From positions 1-8,248 of the forward strand of contig DOHC01000033.1 of the NCBI GenBank assembly GCA_003535475.1: DNA of 8,248 bases, written 5' to 3'. A program made the position numbers and the translations under genes. Shown here piece after piece: positions 4,830-8,248 of the stretch. The stretch's first letter is position 1, and each line of letters begins with the position of its first letter. Origin of the DNA: Nitrospiraceae bacterium (GTDB lineage: Bacteria > Nitrospirota > Thermodesulfovibrionia > Thermodesulfovibrionales > UBA1546). The notes under the pieces are model-generated. The model had not been told where the DNA came from, did no database searches, and saw nothing but the letters and a program-made list of their open reading frames with translations.

Positions 4830-5900
4830 TCAGCATTTAAATACTTCAGCATAAACCTTCTCATCAATTGCAAGCCTGATTGTAAGAGCAACAAGATTCT
4901 CCGGCAAACGCATGCCTCTGAGCCTGACCATGTCTTTTTCTGTTGTAACAATCCAGTCTGCATTGCCTGCTTTTGCTTCTTTAATGATGTCTTCAATGTC
5001 CTCTTCTTTATAGGTGTAATGGTCGCTGTATTTTTTAATGCCCTTGAGATGGCATCCTGCTGATAAAACAGTCTTTTTGAACGACTCAGGGCTGCCTATG
5101 CCGCAGAACGCAAAAAAGTTTTTATCCTTTGCCCACTCAATCGGCATTGTTCCCCCTGACAATTTCACAAACTCTGCCGGCTTATGCATAGAAAGGAATA
5201 CCTGAGCCTTTGAGTTATAGTTCTTTATTTCTCCAACTATGTCCTCAATCATTGCCTGACGAATATCGCCTGTTTTTGTCAGGACTATAATATCTGCCCT
5301 TTCTATTTCCTTAAGAGGCTCTCTTAGCAATCCGACAGGCAGAAGCCGTCTATTGTCAAAGGGATTTTCAGCGTCTATTAATAGAATGTTCCTATCCCTG
5401 AAAAGCTTCCAGTGCTGGAAGCCGTCGTCAAGGATGAAAACAATCGGTGAATCGGTGAATCGGTGAATCGGTGAATCGGGAGAATTGAGGGCAAACATTC
5501 CGCCTTCGTATCTGTCAGCACATTTCACAACAGGGACATCCTTTAATGTCTCGAACATCAAGACAGGCTCATCACCAAACAACCGTGAAGCGTGAAGCGT
5601 AATGCGTGATGCGTTTGCCTCGTTTTTTAACCCCTTACGCATTACGGATAACGGATTACTGCCTTTTACAAAGCACGGCCCCTTCGCCTTTCCTTTATAT
5701 CCCCTTGTAAGTATTACCGGACAGAAACCTCTTCTCTTTGCCTCTTCTGCAATTGCGATTACGGCAGGCGTCTTTCCTGTGCCTCCGGCAGTAATATTGC
5801 CTATGCTTATTACCTTGTGCGGAAGCCGTTTTTGATGTTTCAGGGAATAATATTTTTTTGCTGAGTAACCGAGGTAGTATAGGAATTCAAAAATGCCCAT
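4830..5900 (-). CDS. lpxK: Tetraacyldisaccharide 4'-kinase (lipid A synthesis)
   Basis: LpxK phosphorylates the 4' position of the tetraacyldisaccharide-1-phosphate precursor to give lipid IVA, at the cytoplasmic face of the inner membrane. The protein has 356 residues. It has an N-terminal hydrophobic/amphipathic segment, the P-loop GNITAGGTGKTP (34-45), TRGYKGKAKGP (65-75), GDEPVLM (109-115), the catalytic-region DDGFQHWKL (158-166), LLPVGLLREPL (186-196), DHYTY (293-297) and TTEKDMVRL (319-327). Two segments match no part of the family and are translated repeats: residues 79-106 (heptamer inverted repeat) and 141-152 (8-bp tandem tract). Both fall in loops where length varies, and they leave all motifs intact. 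The start is 5 bp after waaA, with a GGCGGGA run inside the waaA end. Identification is secure. Confidence 0.96.
   Translation of the reverse strand: MGIFEFLYYLGYSAKKYYSLKHQKRLPHKVISIGNITAGGTGKTPAVIAIAEEAKRRGFCPVILTRGYKGKAKGPCFVKGSNPLSVMRKGLKNEANASRITLHASRLFGDEPVLMFETLKDVPVVKCADRYEGGMFALNSPDSPIHRFTDSPIVFILDDGFQHWKLFRDRNILLIDAENPFDNRRLLPVGLLREPLKEIERADIIVLTKTGDIRQAMIEDIVGEIKNYNSKAQVFLSMHKPAEFVKLSGGTMPIEWAKDKNFFAFCGIGSPESFKKTVLSAGCHLKGIKKYSDHYTYKEEDIEDIIKEAKAGNADWIVTTEKDMVRLRGMRLPENLVALTIRLAIDEKVYAEVFKC
5445..5480. repeat. Tandem 8-bp CGGTGAAT tract translated inside lpxK
   Basis: Four perfect CGGTGAAT units (5445-5476) are followed by CGGG. On the coding strand the 8-bp period reads through all three codon phases and gives the 8-residue periodic peptide DSPIHRFT, here LpxK residues 141-152. 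Since 8 is not a multiple of 3, one unit more or less would shift the frame. A related tract lies in waaA at 6273-6304 in the same orientation. Confidence 0.95.
5584..5661. repeat. Inverted pair of 7-bp unit arrays inside lpxK
   Basis: The left arm on the plus strand is CGTGAAG, CGTGAAG, CGTAATG, CGTGATG, then CG (5584-5613). The right arm, read on the minus strand, is CAGTAAT, CCGTTAT, CCGTAAT, GCGTAAG (5661-5634). The arms are separated by about 20 nt and share the unit consensus of the nuoB-nuoC element. They are translated as LpxK residues 79-89 and 96-106. CGTAATGCGT and ACGCATTACG are perfectly complementary between the arms. Confidence 0.88.
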
Positions 5901-5905
5901 ATAAG

Positions 5906-7225
5906 TTATCCCGCCTCATTTCTTAAAAATCTCTCAATCTCCTTCATCGCCCTTTCAACTGCGCCTGCCTTTTCATTGTACAAATCTTTTGCCTTGTTGC
6001 CCATAGATTTCCTTTTCTCGGGAGACTGAAGCAGTTCTTTTAGTTTTTCGCAGAGAGATAAACTGCCAGTTTCTATTGCAGCGTCCTTTTCGTAGAACTC
6101 TTTCGCAAAAGGGAAATTCTCCATGTGCGGCCCGAATATTATCGGCTTTGCCCAGAAGGCAGGCTCAAGCAGGTTCTGCCCGCCGTGCTCTATGAAACTT
6201 CCGCCTATCACAGCAACATCTGAAACACTGTAAACTGATGCAAGTTCTCCTACTGCGTCAAGAATAATAATTTGGTGAATGGGTGAATCGGTGAATGGGT
6301 GAATAAGCCGTGATCTTTTCACATAGGAAAGACCTTCAGCCTTGACCAACTCCTCAACTTCTCTAAACCTTTCCGGATGTCTCGGCGCAATAATCAGAGT
6401 TAAATCAGGGAAATATTTTTTCAGTTCAGCGTAAGAAGAAAGGATTATATCTTCTTCGCCCCTATGCGTGCTGCCCGCAATGATAACAGGATGGGAAAGC
6501 AGTTTAGTCCACTCCGGAATATCCAAAGAAGGCACAGTGTCAAATTTAAAACTGCCGAGGACTCTTACCTTATCCTCCGGAGCTCCAAGTTCTTTAACCC
6601 TTCCAGCATATACAGCATCCTGCATACAGAAGAGGTCAATACAATCAATAATGCTTTGCATGAAAAATTTTATCCTCTTATATCCCTTAAACGAATCATC
6701 TGATATCCTTCCGTTCATTACAACCGCAGGGATTTTGTGCCTCTTTAACGCCATCAGCAGGTTTGGCCAGAGTTCTGTCTCGATTGTGATGAAGAGTTCG
6801 GGCCTTATATTTTTCAAAGCCCTTTTGAGTATAAAGTTGAGGTCAAAGGGAAGATATATCACCTTTGTCCCTTCCGGGACTTTTCCCATTGCTACTCTCT
6901 GTCCTGTGTCAGTGATGGTTGAGAGAACTAAACTGACTGAAGGGTATCTGTCCTTGAGTCTTTGCAATAAAGGGAGTGACGCTATGACCTCACCCACAGA
7001 GACTGCATGAATCCAGATAATCCCCCCTCGCCCCCCTTTACTAAAGGGGGGATGGGGGGATTTTATAGTAACAAGTGACGAGTTAAAAAATCCGAATTTT
7101 TCTTTAAGCCATCTCTGCCTGAGCTCTTTGGGCCTTTTCCTGTACTGGAAGGGCAGCAGAAATATTAAGACAATAAAATACAGAAAACTATAAATCAGCT
7201 TTAGAATCATCGAACTGAAGGTCAT
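5906..7225 (-). CDS. waaA: 3-deoxy-D-manno-octulosonic acid (Kdo) transferase
   Basis: WaaA/KdtA (GT30 family) transfers Kdo from CMP-Kdo to lipid IVA at the cytoplasmic face of the inner membrane. The protein has 439 residues. It has an N-terminal membrane anchor (about 7-27), then HAVSVGE (73-79) with the family's catalytic Glu as E79. ETELWPN (149-155), MNGRISDDS (170-178), APRHPERF (280-287) and GGSFIEHGGQNLLEPA (341-356) follow, with the second Rossmann domain carrying the CMP-Kdo site. Two segments are translated repeats: residues 47-68 (a heptamer half-array plus a C6/G6 palindrome) and 308-318 (8-bp tandem tract). The ATG at 7225 overlaps msbA by 38 bp; a second in-frame ATG at 7210 (MILKLIY) fits short family N-termini equally well. 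Neither has a clear Shine-Dalgarno, so coupling to msbA is likely. Confidence 0.95.
   Translation of the reverse strand: MTFSSMILKLIYSFLYFIVLIFLLPFQYRKRPKELRQRWLKEKFGFFNSSLVTIKSPHPPFSKGGRGGIIWIHAVSVGEVIASLPLLQRLKDRYPSVSLVLSTITDTGQRVAMGKVPEGTKVIYLPFDLNFILKRALKNIRPELFITIETELWPNLLMALKRHKIPAVVMNGRISDDSFKGYKRIKFFMQSIIDCIDLFCMQDAVYAGRVKELGAPEDKVRVLGSFKFDTVPSLDIPEWTKLLSHPVIIAGSTHRGEEDIILSSYAELKKYFPDLTLIIAPRHPERFREVEELVKAEGLSYVKRSRLIHPFTDSPIHQIIILDAVGELASVYSVSDVAVIGGSFIEHGGQNLLEPAFWAKPIIFGPHMENFPFAKEFYEKDAAIETGSLSLCEKLKELLQSPEKRKSMGNKAKDLYNEKAGAVERAMKEIERFLRNEAG
6273..6304. repeat. Tandem 8-bp GGTGAAT-type tract translated inside waaA
   Basis: Four 8-bp units (TGGTGAAT, GGGTGAAT, CGGTGAAT, GGGTGAAT) differ only in the first base. 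They encode WaaA residues 308-318 (IHPFTDSPIHQ in part), the same peptide period seen in LpxK. The tract lies between APRHPERF and GGSFIEHGG, in a loop that varies within the family. Confidence 0.93.
7019..7062. repeat. C6/G6 palindromic element translated inside waaA
   Basis: The arms are AAT-C6-TCG-C6-TTTA (7019-7040) and TAAA-G6-AT-G6-ATT (7042-7062) around a single C, with one unpaired base near the middle. It would form a very stable hairpin of about 21 bp. On the coding strand it reads SPHPPFSKGGRGGI, WaaA residues 56-69, directly before the conserved HAVSVGE motif. Palindromes of this look recur in several environmental genomes as far as I recall; here only one copy is visible. Confidence 0.92.
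7067..7087. repeat. Half array of 7-bp units next to the C6/G6 palindrome
   Basis: AGTAACA, AGTGACG, AGTTAAA (plus strand) keep the 7-bp spacing and AGTAA-like core of the heptamer elements, with no inverted partner. It encodes WaaA residues 47-53 and sits 4 bp from the C6/G6 palindrome, so the two may have arrived together or at a shared hot spot. Confidence 0.5.
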
Positions 7226-8248
7226 AGAGTTTTTTATAAAGACCGCCTGCAGTTAAAAGTTCCTCGTGCGTCCCTGATTCAACAATCCGTCCCTTGTCAA
7301 ATACTATTATCCTGTCCGCGCTTCTTACGGTAGAGAGCCTGTGGGCAATCACAAATGTCGTCCTGCCTTCCATGAGTGTTTCAAGAGCTTTCTGAACCAT
7401 CATCTCAGATGCGGTATCAAGAGACGAGGTTGCCTCATCAAAAACAAGTATCGGAGGATTTTTGAGTATCGCCCTTGCTATTGACAGCCTCTGCTTCTGC
7501 CCCCCTGAAAGCCTTATCCCCCTTTCTCCTATGACTGTGTCATAACCTTGAGGCAGTTCAAGTATAAACTCATGCGCAAATGCAGCCTTTGCCGCATCCA
7601 CTATCTCCTGTTCCGACGCCCCTTTCCTGCCGTATGCGATATTTGCCCTGACTGTATCATTAAAGAGTATTATGTCCTGACTCACAATGCCGATAAGATG
7701 TCTTAACGACTGCAGCGTTACATCTGAAATATTTATTCCGTCTATATAAATTGCGCCTTGCACAGGGTTATAGAACCTTGACAGAAGGTCAACAAATGTC
7801 GTCTTGCCTGCCCCGCTCCTTCCGACCAGAGCTATAACCTCTCCTTTTCTAACCTTCAGGCTTATGTCTTCCAGAGCGTCATCTTTTGTATTATCGTATC
7901 TGAATGATACATTGCTGAATGCTATCTCCTTGGTTATCCCTTCAAGCCTCGTTTCGCCTGACTGCTCCTTAGATTCCTCAAGGACGCTGTCAATCCTCTC
8001 AAGCGGCGCTTTGACCTGCTGCAAAGAGTTGTGCACTCCGACCAGCCTTCTTGCCGGCGTATATATCATGAATATTGCGGTCAGGAACGAAAAGAATGCT
8101 CCGGGAGTTATTGTTTCGGCAACTACAAGCCTGCCGCCATACCATATTACGAATGCGATTCCGACTCCGGCAACTATATCCATCATCAGGGATGTTGCCT
8201 CAATTATTCTTGTAGACCTCATCAGGTCCCTGTAATAATCCTGATTGT
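7188..8248 (-). CDS. msbA: Lipid A export ABC transporter (MsbA-type), 5' end outside the window
   Basis: MsbA is a homodimeric type IV ABC exporter that flips lipid A-core across the inner membrane using ATP. About 353 codons are visible. The frame stays open to the high-coordinate edge (NQDYYRDLMRSTRIIE), so the first transmembrane helices are missing. Two membrane segments (IVAGVGIAFVIWYGG and AFFSFLTAIFMIY) precede the nucleotide-binding domain. Counting from the first visible Met (codon at 8222), the motifs are Walker A GRSGAGKTT (134-142), the Q-loop VSQDIILF (180-187), signature LSGGQKQR (238-245), Walker B ILVFDEATSSLD (258-269) and the H-loop VIAHRLS (291-297). All are intact. Close multidrug or peptide ABC exporters share this plan; the waaA and lpxK neighbours make lipid A the likely substrate. 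Confidence 0.9.
   Translation of the reverse strand, partial: NQDYYRDLMRSTRIIEATSLMMDIVAGVGIAFVIWYGGRLVVAETITPGAFFSFLTAIFMIYTPARRLVGVHNSLQQVKAPLERIDSVLEESKEQSGETRLEGITKEIAFSNVSFRYDNTKDDALEDISLKVRKGEVIALVGRSGAGKTTFVDLLSRFYNPVQGAIYIDGINISDVTLQSLRHLIGIVSQDIILFNDTVRANIAYGRKGASEQEIVDAAKAAFAHEFILELPQGYDTVIGERGIRLSGGQKQRLSIARAILKNPPILVFDEATSSLDTASEMMVQKALETLMEGRTTFVIAHRLSTVRSADRIIVFDKGRIVESGTHEELLTAGGLYKKLYDLQFDDSKADL

Noticed and set aside
4775..4996. A 73-codon minus-strand frame overlapping the end of lpxK and the nuo promoter.
   Set aside because: It reads lpxK in another frame. The protein is low complexity without family features, and there is no start signal.
5445..5480. CRISPR array, because of regular short repeats.
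   Set aside because: The units are 8 bp in direct tandem with no spacers, so this is a microsatellite-like tract.
6468..7010. A 180-codon open frame on the plus strand, antisense to waaA.
   Set aside because: It lies wholly inside a confidently identified gene on the other strand, has no recognisable motif or ribosome binding site, and its translation looks like the typical reverse shadow of a coding sequence.
7804..8235. A 143-codon plus-strand open frame opposite msbA.
   Set aside because: It is antisense to the Walker A to membrane region of msbA, with no family resemblance and no upstream signals.

Overview
The window comes from a Gram-negative, LPS-bearing bacterium that has a respiratory complex I. 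Every recognisable gene is on the minus strand, so transcription runs from high to low coordinates. GC content looks moderate. The msbA-waaA-lpxK-nuo order and the abundance of short palindromic and periodic repeats resemble what I know of Nitrospirota (Thermodesulfovibrionia) or deltaproteobacterial-grade genomes. This placement is an inference of low to moderate confidence; no phylogenetic marker was tested.

Layout in order of transcription. First comes a lipid A / LPS core block: msbA (flippase, 5' end outside the window), waaA/kdtA (Kdo transferase) and lpxK (lipid A 4'-kinase). The genes overlap or nearly touch. A 78-bp gap follows, holding a plausible sigma70-type promoter with an FNR/CRP-family-like palindrome over its -35 box. 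Then comes the start of a complex I operon: nuoA, nuoB, nuoC, nuoD, a small cyclic-nucleotide-binding-fold protein, nuoE and nuoF (3' end outside the window). NuoC and NuoD are separate proteins. NuoA is a membrane subunit, NuoB/C/D form the quinone-proximal peripheral arm, and NuoE/F form the NADH-oxidising tip. The extra gene between nuoD and nuoE is the unexpected member. It is a stand-alone cNMP-binding fold with no DNA-binding domain, and two residues that normally hold the cyclic nucleotide appear to be replaced.

The most unusual content is a dense set of short periodic or palindromic repeats of at least four kinds: (a) inverted pairs of about four 7-bp units (consensus near CGTAATG), between nuoB and nuoC and inside lpxK, with a half copy inside waaA; (b) inverted arrays of 8-bp units near GAGCAATA, between nuoE and nuoF and, more diverged, between nuoC and nuoD; (c) direct 8-bp tandem tracts (CGGTGAAT) translated in frame inside both lpxK and waaA; (d) a C6/G6 palindrome translated in frame inside waaA. 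All of them lie in intergenic gaps or in loops where the protein family varies in length. In lpxK one repeat unit departs from its consensus at exactly the base that would otherwise create an in-frame stop. Two intergenic arrays separate a Shine-Dalgarno-like motif from the start codon it may once have served.

No tRNA, rRNA, CRISPR array, insertion sequence or plus-strand gene could be supported. Apart from gaps under 90 bp, the whole window is coding.
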